A stretch of DNA of 64,000 bases. Source: Sinonovacula constricta. Lineage: Eukaryota > Mollusca > Bivalvia > Cardiida > Solecurtidae. Below the pieces are notes generated by a model. That model saw only the letters and a program-made list of their open reading frames with translations, ran no database searches and was not told where the DNA came from. Both the position numbers and the translations under genes were made by a program. The stretch is from assembly GCA_007844125.1 (NCBI GenBank), contig CM017561.1, positions 17,983,513 to 18,047,512 of the forward strand, given 5' to 3'. This document shows, one piece after another, positions 45,631 through 57,965 of this stretch (positions within the stretch are counted from its first letter, which is position 1; each line of letters starts with the position of its first letter).

Positions 45631-47850
45631 ACGAGTTTTATGGGAGATGAGGAGGAGGAGGGAGAGAACAGACTAAGTTTGAATTAAGTTCCACCCAATT
45701 ATCCTACAGGAAATATAGAGACAAGAGGTCATCCTAAGCTATTAAAATACTGCCTGAACAGTGATAGCAGCACTATTCTGCTATCATCAAAACCACCACA
45801 AACATTGTCGTCATGTTAGCACTATCTTGCACAATACACAGCAACAGCAGTAGATGTCAAAATGTTAACCAATGATTATGTGACTCAGTATAACAGGTCC
45901 TGACTAAATGACTTTCAAACTGAATGCATCTTGTGGTGTGTTTCATCCCAACCAACTTATTGATTTAAATATCAAATAACAATGAATAATATCCATAACC
46001 AGCTCTCGCTTTCTCTCCTCTTTTGTATGATTCATGCCCCCCAGACAAATATTGAACTCTATTTAAACATTTGTAAAATTTCTGGCTTAAAAAGCAACAA
46101 CTGAGTTCCATTTACTTAAAAGCATTTAGTAACACAGGCCAATTAAGGTTTAATTAGTGTAATATACACAGGCCAATTCAGATTCATTTAGTGTTTTATA
46201 GAGCTAGTAATGTGTTTGATTATGCAGACAATCCTATTGCACATATATTGATAATTTATATGTACCAAAGACTTTAAAGTTAGTAGTAGTGGCTTCCCTC
46301 CAAACGCTCGGCTAAGGGGACAGCATAACGTGCCTGACTCGTCAGGTTCAGTCCTTGGGCACCTCATAAGTGCCCCTGTGCTATAATGATAGAAATGTTG
46401 CTGCACCTTATTGGCCAAAATGCCGACAAATCCCATCCCATCCCTTATATGTACACTTGTCATGTTTTACCTGTTAATTTCAAAAAGAAGGTTTTAAAGT
46501 CAAACAAGACTGTAAACATCGGTGGGATAATATACAGTATATTTTCAGGGTGTCATGTTAGCACTTTCTTGCACAATACACAGGTTTCAGCTCTATCTAC
46601 CAAGGTAAATGTTAGAAATAAAATTCAATATTCTAGTTGTTTTTCAAAAAATACACAATATAGAGCAGATTCTTATTGTCATTAGGGTCTATGTACCCAC
46701 CTTCCTGAGTAGAACTGGTAGAACTTGGGTAGTAACTAGTGAAGTGAAGTGAATTGCAAAGTAAATATTGACATGCATCTTATGTCAGGACTGGGGTCCT
46801 CTCTTGTGACACTCTGTTATTAAATAAAGTACTTTAAAACTGGACTTTGGATGCTATGTAAAACCCGTTTTATTTCAGAATTTCTTTATTATTTGTACAG
46901 TTCCTCACAGTGGGTTTGTTTTGGTCGAACTATGCAGGATATATAATAGGTGTAAAGCTGGTTTGAAATGATCATCCTGCATGAATAGGTCTGTTATAGA
47001 AGCAAGGAAGGATACAGAGCTTTAACAATCTACAACGCAGAACCTTACCACTAAATATATTGCCTTGATAAATTATAAATGATTTGACAATAACATTTAT
47101 CTTGATAAAAGCTTGAGTTATTACAACCAAATAGTGGATGGGTAGATACTGAGGTGAGCCATACCAGAGCTGGATGTTATTAAGATTCTATCCCAGATTA
47201 AATTATCAGATGCTACAGGAAGTTGTGTGGTCAGCTGTTTCACAGGCTAAGCCAATGTTGACCAATCCATGGCAAGTGGTGCTCCATGTCGGCTGGCTTT
47301 GGTCTGACAGGATCTGTACTGTCTTCCTCCAAGAATCTAGAAATATTGTCTTGTTACTTTTTCAAATTGTCTTTTGGGGGCAAAAATTCAAGAAAAAAAA
47401 GCAGCTACTTTATGTTGTATTACCATTACATTAAAGAACTTTGCAATAAGAAAACTTTAATAAACATTTATGTACAATCAACTTGTAAAATTCCATTGCT
47501 TTATAAAGCTAACTAGAGATAGCAGATTGTTGTTGTTGTCTTTGACATGGGGAGAGTACTTTTCAAATGATGAAATAGAAAATATGTAATTAACATGATT
47601 AAAGCTCTGTTATACAACTTATAATATTGTGTCCTTGGTTAGGATTGATCATTATAGAAACATTTTCATGACAGAGCCACCTTTACTACTATCTTTGTGT
47701 TATTTTTGGAAGTATCACACTCCCTTCATTGGTGTCTTATTTGTTCCTCTGCTCTGCCAAAAAAGCGGTCCAATGTCATGAAATTCTTTCCATTTTTTCA
47801 GTAATTCTGTTTATTTTAAACATTCAGAGGTAATAACTGGGCATTAATTT
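45631..47850. other. Anonymous sequence with a SINE-like fragment
   Basis: No exon recognised. tcaggttcagtccttgggc at about 46341 is B-box-like and may mark an old SINE. catgttagcactatcttgca with gcacaatacacag occurs twice, near 45811 and 46553. Confidence 0.35.
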
Positions 47851-47854
47851 TACT

Positions 47855-48092
47855 CAGAATGATTGGAAGCTACATCTAGTGCTTGCTGTTTTGTCAGAAT
47901 GATTAGGAGCTACATCTAGTGCTTGCTGTTTTGTCAGAATGATTGGGAGCTACATCTAGTGCTTGCTGTTTTGTCAGAATGATTGGGAGCTACATCTAGT
48001 GCTTGCTGTTTTGTCAGAATGATTAGGAGCTACATCTAGTGCTTGCTGTTTTGTCAGAATGATTAGGAGCTACATCTAGTGCTTGCTGTTTT
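47855..48092. repeat. 40-bp minisatellite, six units
   Basis: tcagaatgattgggagctac then atctagtgcttgctgttttg. Units differ mainly at gattggg versus gattagg. Confidence 0.95.
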
Positions 48093-48555
48093 GGTTGTAT
48101 TATGACACTGACAATTCCTTAAAATCCTAAAAAAGATGAAGGCTTACCATCAATTTGGAGTTCAATATTTATACAATGTTTTAGTTTCTGGTAGTTTAGG
48201 TATAAGACTTAAGTTTTGTTCTAGGTATCAAATGTACTCTCAAAACCTTCATCTATCCAACTGTATAAAACAAAATGATGTAACTGCAATTGGTTTGGTT
48301 CAGAATGTTTTACTAGGTCTATAGAGAATAGACACCAATGGACTGTGTAAATGAATCATGTTGGTAAATAACAGTAAACATATATCACAACTCAGCCGAG
48401 GGGAATCAGCCATTCTGGAGCATCCAAGAATTCCAGCAGTCTTGGTTTATGAATAATTCATGGAATCAAATGGTGAAGAAAACACATTGTTGTGTGTAGA
48501 TATGGACACAGCTTGACCTGTTGTATGAGGCAGACTATGCCAGTCACAATTTAGT
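48093..48555. other. Anonymous sequence
   Basis: No gene recognised between two arrays. Confidence 0.4.
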
Positions 48556-48557
48556 CT

Positions 48558-48626
48558 TCACACTGGGCTCCAGATAGCGACTCTACTTGAAACTCTTCAC
48601 ACTGGGCTCCAGATAGGGACGCTACT
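48558..48626. repeat. 39-bp minisatellite, left part cut off by a transposon
   Basis: About two units (cttcacactgggctccagat) precede the inserted element. They belong to the large array that resumes at 49417. Confidence 0.9.
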
Positions 48627-49416
48627 CAGGGCACTCGTTTGGCCGTTTTTGGGGCCGAATATCGGCCCCATTCCCCTATCAAAATAGTATGTTTTTTCCC
48701 CTATCTATGAAAAAAATTCCCCTCGAAAATGAAAAAAAAACAACAACGAAAGGGTCGCCCGAAAGTACACGTAAAACTTTTCGCGAACATTTTTGAGTAC
48801 GAAACCCATATAAAAACACTGTTTTACTGCGCATGTCTCGGCTTAGGTTCTCTGTGTAAGAGTCTAATTAAAAGAATCCTTCACGAGTAATTTCCCCTGA
48901 CAAATTTGGAGTTCTCGGATATGGCCGTTGTAAACAAAAATGTCGCACAATCAAAAGCACTATCGTAAGAAGATCACTTCAAAAACTTCAGAAAATTGCA
49001 AAAAAATTGATTTCCTCTTTAAACAGCAGTCACTGTCTTCGATCCCAGAACCTACTATATCTAGTAATTGAAGGAGCTACCTCATTGAGTGACACTCAAC
49101 TTGAGAAAGCAATCCAACACTTTACTTCCAAATCCAGAAAAATTGATATCTGAGTGGGGATTTTAAGTTTAAAATTCTTGCATTTTAATGCAAGCAAGTT
49201 TGACTTTTGAATATTAAGTCTGAAATAATATACTGGCTATTATAATATGTGGTAAAAAACAGTGTTAGGGTTCTAAGGAGTTAGTGTGACACTAAAATCA
49301 AAATGTGTATATGACTTAATAAAATTCCCCTTTTTGTCTTTTTTTTCTTAAAACGACACGAAATTCCCCTTCCTGAGGGTATGGGTACCTGTCCCCAAAA
49401 GCTGTCTAGTGCCCTG
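48627..49416. mobile_element. Non-autonomous DNA transposon, 790 bp, CAGGGCACT termini
   Basis: Inserted in the 39-bp array. Terminal inverted repeats are CAGGGCACT(C/A)G: left cagggcactcg, right the reverse complement of ctagtgccctg. The host sequence ctact is present on both sides (48622-48626 and 49417-49421), while the uninterrupted satellite has it once, so it is a 5-bp target duplication. The CAGGG terminus is hAT-like, but hAT elements normally give 8 bp, so the superfamily is open. The inside is CpG-rich near the left end and holds a 43-codon remnant frame. It is too short to encode a whole transposase. Confidence 0.75.
48940..49071 (+). pseudogene. Remnant N-terminus of a transposase-like protein
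   Basis: An ATG-initiated frame of 43 codons inside the 790-bp transposon, ending in TGA. It encodes a lysine-rich start and then CKKIDFLFKQQ. A short KK-I-D-(F/S)-F-x-x motif near the N-terminus is common in some hAT-type transposases, so this may be what is left after internal deletion of an autonomous parent. The similarity is weak and by eye only. Confidence 0.3.
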
Positions 49417-52400
49417 CTACTTGAAACTCTTCACACTGGGCTCCAGATAGGGACTCTACTTGAAACTCTTCACACTGGGCTCCAGATAGGGACTCTACTT
49501 GACACTCTTCACACTAGGCTCCAGATAGGGACGCTACTTGACACTCTTCACACTGGGCTCCAGATAGGGACGCTACTTGAAACTCTTCACACTGGGCTCC
49601 AGATAGGAACGCTACTTGAAACTCTTCACACTGGGCTCCAGATAGGGACTCTACTTGAAACTCTTCACACTGGGCTCCAGATAGGGATGCTACTTGAAAC
49701 TCTTCACACTGGGCTCCAGATAGGGACTCTACTTGAAACTCTTCACACTGGGCTCCAGATAGGGACTCTACTTGAAACTCTTCACACTGGGCTCCAGATA
49801 GGGATGCTACTTGAAACTCTTCATACTGGGCTCCAGATAGCGACTCTACTTGACACTCTTCACACTGGGCTCCAGATAGGGACTCTACTTGAAACTCTTC
49901 ACACTGGACTCCAGATAGCGACTCTACTTGAAACTCTTCACACTGGGCTCCAGATAGGGACGCTACTTGAAACTCTTCACACTGGGCTCCAGATAGGGAC
50001 TCTACTTGAAACTCTTCACACTTGGCTCCAGATAGGGACTCTACTTGAAACTCTTCACACTGGGCTCCAGATAGGGATGCTACTTGAAACTCTTCACACT
50101 GGGCTCCAGATAGGGACTCTACTTGAAACTCTTACACTGGGCTCCAGATAGGAACGCTACTTGACACTCTTTACACTGGGCTCCAGATAGGGACGCTACT
50201 TGACACTCTTCACACTGGGCTCCAGATAGGGACTCTACTTGACACTCTTCACACTGGGCTCCAGATAGGGACTCTACTTGAAACTCTTCACACTGGGCTC
50301 CAGATAGGGATGCTACTTGAAACTCTTCACACTGGGCTCCAGATAGGGACTCTACTTGAACTCTTTACACTGGGCTCCAGATAGGAACGCTACTTGACAC
50401 TCTTTACACTGGGCTCCAGATAGGGACGCTACTTGACACTCTTCACACTGGGCTCCAGATAGGGACTCTACTTGACACTCTTCACACTGGGCTCCAGATA
50501 GGGACTCTACTTGACACTCTTCAACTGGGCTCCAGATAGCGACTCTACTTGACACTCTTCACACTGGGCTCCAGATAGGGACTCTACTTGACACTCTTCA
50601 CACTGGGCTCCAGATAGGGACTCTACTTGACACTCTTCACACTGGGCTCCAGATAGGGACTCTACTTGACACTCTTCACACTGGGCTCCAGATAGGGACG
50701 CTACTTGAAACTCTTCACACTGGGCTCCAGATAGGGACTCTACTTGACACTCTTCACACTGGGCTCCAGATAGGGACTCTACTTGACACTCTTCACACTG
50801 GGCTCCAGATAGGGACGCTACTTGACACTCTTCACACTGGGCTCCAGATAGGGACTCTACTTGACACTCTTCACACTGGGCTCCAGATAGGGACTCTACT
50901 TGACACTCTTCACACTGGGCTCCAGATAGGGACTGTACTTGACACTCTTCACACTGGGCTCCAGATAGGGACTGTACTTGACACTCTTCACACTCGGCTC
51001 CAGATAGGAACGCTACTTGACACTCTTTACACTGGGCTCCAGATAGGGACTGTACTTGACACTCTTCACACTGGGCTCCAGATAGGGACGCTACTTGAAA
51101 CTCTTCACACTGGGCTCCAGATAGGGACTCTACTTGAAACTCTTCACACTGGGCTCCAGATAGGGACTCTACTTGACACTCTTCACACTACTCCAGATAG
51201 GGACGCTACTTGAAAATCTTCACACTGGGCTCCAGATAGGGACGCTACTTGACACTCTTCACACTACTCCAGATAGGGACTCTACTTGACACTCTTCACA
51301 CTACTCCAGATAGGAACGCTACTTGACACTTTTTTCACTGGGCTCCAGATAGGGACGCTACTTGACACTCTTTACACTGGGCTCCAGATAGGGACTGTAC
51401 TTGACACTCTTCACACTGGGCTTCAGATAGGGACTGTACTTGACACTCTTCACACTGGGCTCCAGATAGGGACTCTACTTGAAACTCTTCACACTGGGCT
51501 CCAGATAGGGATGCTACTTGAAACTCTTCACACTGGGCTCCAGATAGGGACTCTACTTGAAACTCTTCACACTGGGCTCCAGATAGGGACTCTACTTGAA
51601 ACTCTTCACACTGGGCTCCAGATAGGGATGCTACTTGAAACTCTTCATACTGGGCTCCAGATAGCGACTCTACTTGACACTCTTCACACTGGGCTCCAGA
51701 TAGGGACTCTACTTGAAACTCTTCACACTGGACTCCAGATAGCGACTCTACTTGAAACTCTTCACACTGGGCTCCAGATAGGGACGCTACTTGAAACTCT
51801 TCACACTGGGCTCCAGATAGGGACTCTACTTGAAACTCTTCACACTTGGCTCCAGATAGGGACTCTACTTGAAACTCTTCACACTGGGCTCCAGATAGGG
51901 ATGCTACTTGAAACTCTTCACACTGGGCTCCAGATAGGGACTCTACTTGAAACTCTTTACACTGGGCTCCAGATAGGAACGCTACTTGACACTCTTTACA
52001 CTGGGCTCCAGATAGGGACGCTACTTGACACTCTTCACACTGGGCTCCAGATAGGGACTCTACTTGACACTCTTCACACTGGGCTCCAGATAGGGACTCT
52101 ACTTGAAACTCTTCACACTGGGCTCCAGATAGGGATGCTACTTGAAACTCTTCACACTGGGCTCCAGATAGGGACTCTACTTGAAACTCTTTACACTGGG
52201 CTCCAGATAGGAACGCTACTTGACACTCTTTACACTGGGCTCCAGATAGGGACGCTACTTGACACTCTTCACACTGGGCTCCAGATAGGGACTCTACTTG
52301 ACACTCTTCACACTGGGCTCCAGATAGGGACTCTACTTGACACTCTTCATACTGGGCTCCAGATAGCGACTCTACTTGACACTCTTCACACTGGGCTCCA

Positions 52401-54050
52401 GATAGGGACTCTACTTGACACTCTTCACACTGGGCTCCAGATAGGGACTCTACTTGACACTCTTCACACTGGGCTCCAGATAGGGACTCTACTTGACACT
52501 CTTCACACTGGGCTCCAGATAGGGACGCTACTTGAAACTCTTCACACTGGGCTCCAGATAGGGACTCTACTTGACACTCTTCACACTGGGCTCCAGATAG
52601 GGACTCTACTTGACACTATTCACACTGGGCTCCAGATAGGGACGCTACTTGACACTCTTCACACTGGGCTCCAGATAGGGACTCTACTTGACACTCTTCA
52701 CACTGGGCTCCAGATAGGGACTCTACTTGACACTCTTCACACTGGGCTCCAGATAGGGACTGTACTTGACACTCTTCACACTGGGCTCCAGATAGGGACT
52801 GTACTTGACACTCTTCACACTCGGCTCCAGATAGGAACGCTACTTGACACTCTTTACACTGGGCTCCAGATAGGGACTGTACTTGACACTCTTCACACTG
52901 GGCTCCAGATAGGGACGCTACTTGAAACTCTTCACACTGGGCTCCAGATAGGGACTCTACTTGAAACTCTTCACACTGGGCTCCAGATAGGGACTCTACT
53001 TGACACTCTTCACACTACTCCAGATAGGGACGCTACTTGAAAATCTTCACACTGGGCTCCAGATAGGGACGCTACTTGACACTCTTCACACTACTCCAGA
53101 TAGGGACTCTACTTGACACTCTTCACACTACTCCAGATAGGAACGCTACTTGACACTTTTTTCACTGGGCTCCAGATAGGGACGCTACTTGACACTCTTT
53201 ACACTGGGCTCCAGATAGGGACTGTACTTGACACTCTTCACACTGGGCTTCAGATAGGGACGCTACTTGACACTCTTTACACTGGGCTCCAGATAGGGAC
53301 GCTACTTGACACTCTTTACACTGGGCTCCAGATAGGGACTGTACTTGACACTCTTCACACTGGGCTTTAGATAGGGTCGCAACTTGACACTCTTCACACT
53401 GGGCTCCAGATAGGGTCGCAACTTGACACTCTTCACACTACTCCAGATAGGGACTGTACTTTACACTCTTCACACTGGGCTCCAGATAGGGACTGTACTT
53501 GACACTCTTCACACTCGGCTCCAGATAGGAACGCTACTTGACACTCTTTACACTGGGCTCCAGATAGGGACTGTACTTGACACTCTTCACACTGGGCTCC
53601 AGATAGGGACGCTACTTGACACTCTTCACACTGGGCTCCAGATAGGGACTCTTCTTGACACTCTTCACACTGGGCTCCAGATAGGGACTGTACTTGACAC
53701 TTTTCACACTGGGCTCCAGATAGGGACGCTACTTGACACTCTTCACACTGGGCTCCAGATAGGGACTCTTCTTGACACTCTTCACACTGGGCTCCAGATA
53801 GGGACTCTACTTGACACTCTTCACACTACTCCAGATAGGGACGCTACTTGACACTCTTCACACTGGGCTCCAGATAGGGACTCTTCTTGACACTCTTCAC
53901 ACTGGGCTCCAGATAGGGACTCTACTTGACACTCTTCACACTGGGCTCCAGATAGGGACGCTACTTGATACTCTTCACACCACACTGCAGATAGGAACTC
54001 TTCTTAAAACTCTTCACACTTGGCTGCAGATAGGGACTCTACTTGACAAT
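49417..54050. repeat. Large 39-bp minisatellite, about 119 units, with 1.8-kb higher-order duplication
   Basis: Unit ctacttgacactcttcacac then tgggctccagatagggact; neighbours 49417 and 49456 are 39 bp apart. Variable sites include gaaactc/gacactc, gggact/gggacg/gggatg/gcgact and cacactactcc in place of cacactgggctcc. Ordered strings of these variants recur about 1824-1827 bp apart, so a large block was itself duplicated. Frames of 256 and 584 codons on the + strand (13-residue repeat) are repeat artefacts. The array decays after 53.98 kb. Confidence 0.95.
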
Positions 54051-54795
54051 ATTAGGAAAGCCATGGCCGCTAAGGAAAATGAGGATATGCATAGAGACTG
54101 CATGGTTACCAAGGAATACCCGGAAAGCCAAGGTTGCTAAGGAAAATAATGGTTGCCAGTGAATGTGAGGTGGTGGGGCTATGTAGAGACACATTGATGA
54201 AACTTCCAGCCATTCCAGGGGCCGGGGAGAGTGTGTGTGCTATATTTATACTCATTGATGACAATTATTAATTACTGCCTTCAGAAACACTTTTCACATC
54301 TCCCTAGGCTGCTTTGGTACATTGATTATAACCTGTCAGAAAACTGTTCCAGTACCACACTGGTGTATCTATAACTGATTGATCACTCCAGGTATCTGCA
54401 GCTGACTAAGATAAGTTCTCAGTTCCATAAGATTGTGACAGAAAGGAAAGACAAATACAGATAATGCATAAAATATGTCACAATTCTCTATGAATCAAGT
54501 GGCTAAGTGACAAAATAGAAGAGATATTATATGAAATAAAGCACACTTTTTGGTAAAGTGCTAATACATGTAAAATTGAAATGTGACAGATTTATCCTTG
54601 ATGAGGTCGGAGCATTAAGAGGACAAGCATTAAAGGCCCACAATCTTTAATAATGCAGATATTGAAATTGCCATAATGAAAGGGATGATGACAAATTCTC
54701 TAGGGGAGGATTTACACAAACAGTCCCTTTCTGATTTTATGCTTTTTTACTCCTTCTAGCATTATTTCCTGAAGATCAGATTTTATACAGGCAGG
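54051..54795. other. Anonymous sequence
   Basis: No gene recognised between two arrays. Confidence 0.4.
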
Positions 54796-54797
54796 TT

Positions 54798-56042
54798 TGC
54801 AGATATCCTGAGTGATAAGTTTACACACCTCCATTTGTTCTCATGTAGGGTAAATGTATTGCTGATTGTTTAGTTTACACACCTGCATGTGTTCTCAGGC
54901 AGGGTAAATGTATTCTGAATGTTTAGTTTACACTCCTCCATGTGTTCTCATGCAGGATAGATGTATTCTGAATGTTTAGTTTACACTCCTGCATGTGTTC
55001 TCAGACAAGGTAAATGTATTCTGAATGTTTAGTTTACACACCTGCATGTGTTCTCAGGCAGGGTAGATGTATTCTGAATGTTTAGTTTACTCTCCTCCAT
55101 GTGTTCTCATGCAGGATAGATGTATTCTGAATGTTTAGTTTACACTCCTACATGTGTCCTCAGGCAGGGTAAATGTATTCTGAATGTTTAGTTTACACTC
55201 CTACATGTGTTCTCATGCAGGATAGATGTATTCTGAATGTTTAGTTTACTCTCCTACATGTGTCCTCAGGCAGGGTAAATGTATTCTGAATGTTTAGTTT
55301 ACTCTCCTACATGTGTCCTCAGGCAGGGTAAATGTATTCTGAATGTTTAGTTTATACTCCTACATGTGTTCTCATGCAGGATAGATGTATTCTGAATGTT
55401 TAGTTTACTCTCCTCCATGTGTTCTCATGCAGGATAGATGTATTCTGAATGTTTAGTTTACTCTCCTCCATGTGTTCTCATGCAGGATAGATGTATTCTG
55501 AATGTTTAGTTTACACTCCTACATGTGTTCTCAGACAGGGTAAATATATTCTGAATGTTTAGTTTACACTCCTACATGTGTTCTCAGACAGGGTAAATGT
55601 ATTCTGAATGTTTAGTTTACACTCCTACATGTGTTCTCAGGCAGGGTAAATATATTCTGAATGTTTAGTTTACACTCCTACATGTGTTCTCAGGCAGGGT
55701 AGATGTATTCTGAATGTTTAGTTTACACTCTTCCATGTGTTCTCAGACAGGGTAAATGTTTTCTGAATGTTTAGTTTACACTCCTACATGTGTTCTCAGG
55801 CAGGGTAGATGTATTCTGAATGTTTAGTTTACACTCCTACATGTGTTCTCAGGCAGGGTAAATGTATTCTGATTGTTTAGTTTACACACTTGCATGTGTT
55901 CTCATGTAGGGTAGATGTATTCTGAATGTTTAGTTTACACTCCTACATGTGTTTTTAGACAGGGTAAATATATTCTTAATGTTTAGTTTACACTCTTCCA
56001 TGTGTTCTCAGACAGGGTAAATGTATTCTGAATGTTTAGTTA
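54798..56042. repeat. 53-bp minisatellite, about 23 units
   Basis: gtttagtttacactcctaca then tgtgttctcaggcagggtaa and atgtattctgaat. Variants (catgcaggatag versus cagacagggtaa; actctcctcc versus acactcctac) are mixed along the array. Confidence 0.95.
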
Positions 56043-57220
56043 GTTTTAATAAAATTAAACTTACATCTAAGTAGGAAATAGAATTTGATGTTGAATAATA
56101 CAATACTTATCTATCACATAATAATGCATTCAGATATGGAGCTTATCAATTAGACCATAACCCTGAGTCTTTAAAAATTATCTCTGCTCTGATGACTTTT
56201 ATCCTCCTGGAGAAGAACATAAACAAGAAATTCATTTTCTTCTGTCACTGCAGCTACTGATTATTTTATTTTTTTTTAGCTGGATAAAAGTCTTTACTGT
56301 GTTGTAAAACATAACAGACAAACACACATGGCCAGCAAGGGAAGCATTGGGAAAGGAAAACATCCATTTGGAGCTACAATTGACAAGCATTTTAAATTTT
56401 ATGACAAATTTCCATTTTGAATTTGTCTCGGGGGGCGCCTATCTCAAGCCTCAGCAATGTCTAGTTCAATGCCAGTTAGAAGCCAGGCTTGTGTGAAGCG
56501 ATGTTTAAGGTACTATCCACCAGTTAGTCTTGCTTTTGTAACTTTTAAAAACGTTCAATAAATTACAAGGTAATCCATGTTTTGGTAAAATAAAAAATAT
56601 TATAACCTTATATTGTTGTTAAAATTTATCTGCAATATCAAAACATAATGAAAATGTCTTTAAAAAGATGTATAGCATTCATGAGTCTTTAAGATGTCTA
56701 CTGTATTTGTCACTGTGGCATATATTTACCAAAATTTAATATGCAATGAGCTTGTATCCAAGGCTCAATAGGATTGTAAGTTTTCTGACAATATTAATAT
56801 TTACACTTTTCAAATACTGCTTTAATTACTCTTGTAAAACATACCCTCTTCTGTAAAGAATAAAACCAGTGTTACATATAATACTATAACCTACAAAATA
56901 GAATACTCCAATACTTGTTTAGTTTATTGTTGTTATAGGTTATTAGAAAACCAGTTGAATGTCTTTGTAAAATACATATGCTTAAGTCATCAGTGCAATA
57001 AGAAACATTTAAAGTTTTCTATTAACTATACCTGCTTTTAACTCATTGAAGTAAAGTTCCTATTAAGCTAGATTAGGTTTTGAGTCTCGACAGCAGTTAA
57101 GTGGGATAATGCTGACAAAAAGTAGTGGGACCTGGTCTGGTCACCGTCATTGCTAAGGAGTTCCAGTTGTCATTTTGAACTATACCTGCAGTAACTTGTA
57201 ACCTACAGTGGAAGCAGCAA
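56043..57220. other. Anonymous A+T-rich sequence
   Basis: No gene, RNA gene or known repeat recognised. Confidence 0.4.
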
Positions 57221-57221
57221 A

Positions 57222-57425
57222 TGTCTGCAGTGACCAGTTATGATCGTTATAGCAACGTCCAGCTATTTTGGTGGAGGAAGACCCCAAATAAATGACTGGG
57301 TAGAACCACTGACGCACCGCAGGTCATCTGAAAGACCTCATATTAAGTCTTTTGCCCCTTAACGGGACTCGAGCCCACACCTTGAGAGGCTAAGCTGTCA
57401 GAGGAGTTACACAGAGGAGTCTGCA
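57222..57425 (-). repeat. tRNA-derived SINE (family A), inverted
   Basis: On the minus strand: gcttagcctctcaaggtgtg, B-box-like gggctcgagtcc, then gtggttctacccagtcattt and gctggacgttgctataacga. It matches the 18.4 and 43.2 kb copies in order and spacing. Confidence 0.65.
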
Positions 57426-57589
57426 CATTTAACAAGCTAAATATTCTGCCAGTGTGTGTGCAGTGAAAGAAATAAAAGTAAAAAGTGAATATGTACAGAG
57501 TAAAGTTGATAATGGAAGAGAGAAGCTAGAAGGAAAGGGTGGCCTGTTGTTGGGCTTTGAAGGCCGCAACAGAGCTAGCCAATCTGACT
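57426..57589. other. Short anonymous spacer
   Basis: Nothing recognised. Confidence 0.4.
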
Positions 57590-57965
57590 TATGCTGCGTT
57601 TCTAAGGTTGTTGATTAACTATAGCATTTCTTAGGTTGTTGATTAAACGGGTTTTAAGGTTGTTGGTTAAGTGCAGGGTTTCTAAGGTTGTTGATTAACT
57701 GGTGCATTTCTAAGGTTGTTGATTAACTGGTGCGTTTCTAAGGTTGTTGATTAACTGGTGCGTTTCTAAGGTTGTTGTTTAAATGGGGCATTTCTAAGAT
57801 TGTTGGTTAAATGGTATGTTTTTAAAGTTGTTGGTTAAATGGTGTGTTTCTGTGGTTGTTGGTTAAGTGGTGCATTTCTAAGGTTGTTGGTTAAGATGTA
57901 TGTTTCTATGGTTGTTGGTTAAGTGGTGTGTTTCTATTGTTGTTGGTTAAGTGGTGCATTTCGTA
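57590..57965. repeat. 28-bp minisatellite, about 13 units
   Basis: tttctaaggttgttgattaa then ctggtgcg, degenerating rightward to ttggttaagtggtgcat forms. Confidence 0.9.

Noticed and set aside
45494..45676. 60-codon frame with repeated FPCDMVTYT
   Set aside because: The repeat is a three-unit DNA tandem repeat and there is no further coding support.
51286..53040. 584-codon + strand frame with a 13-residue leucine-rich repeat
   Set aside because: It is the 39-bp array read in triplets. It is interrupted wherever a unit has an indel and has no flanking exon signals.
57340..57425. tRNA gene on the minus strand (gggctcgagtcc box)
   Set aside because: It is the head of an inverted SINE whose 3' module follows in the expected place.
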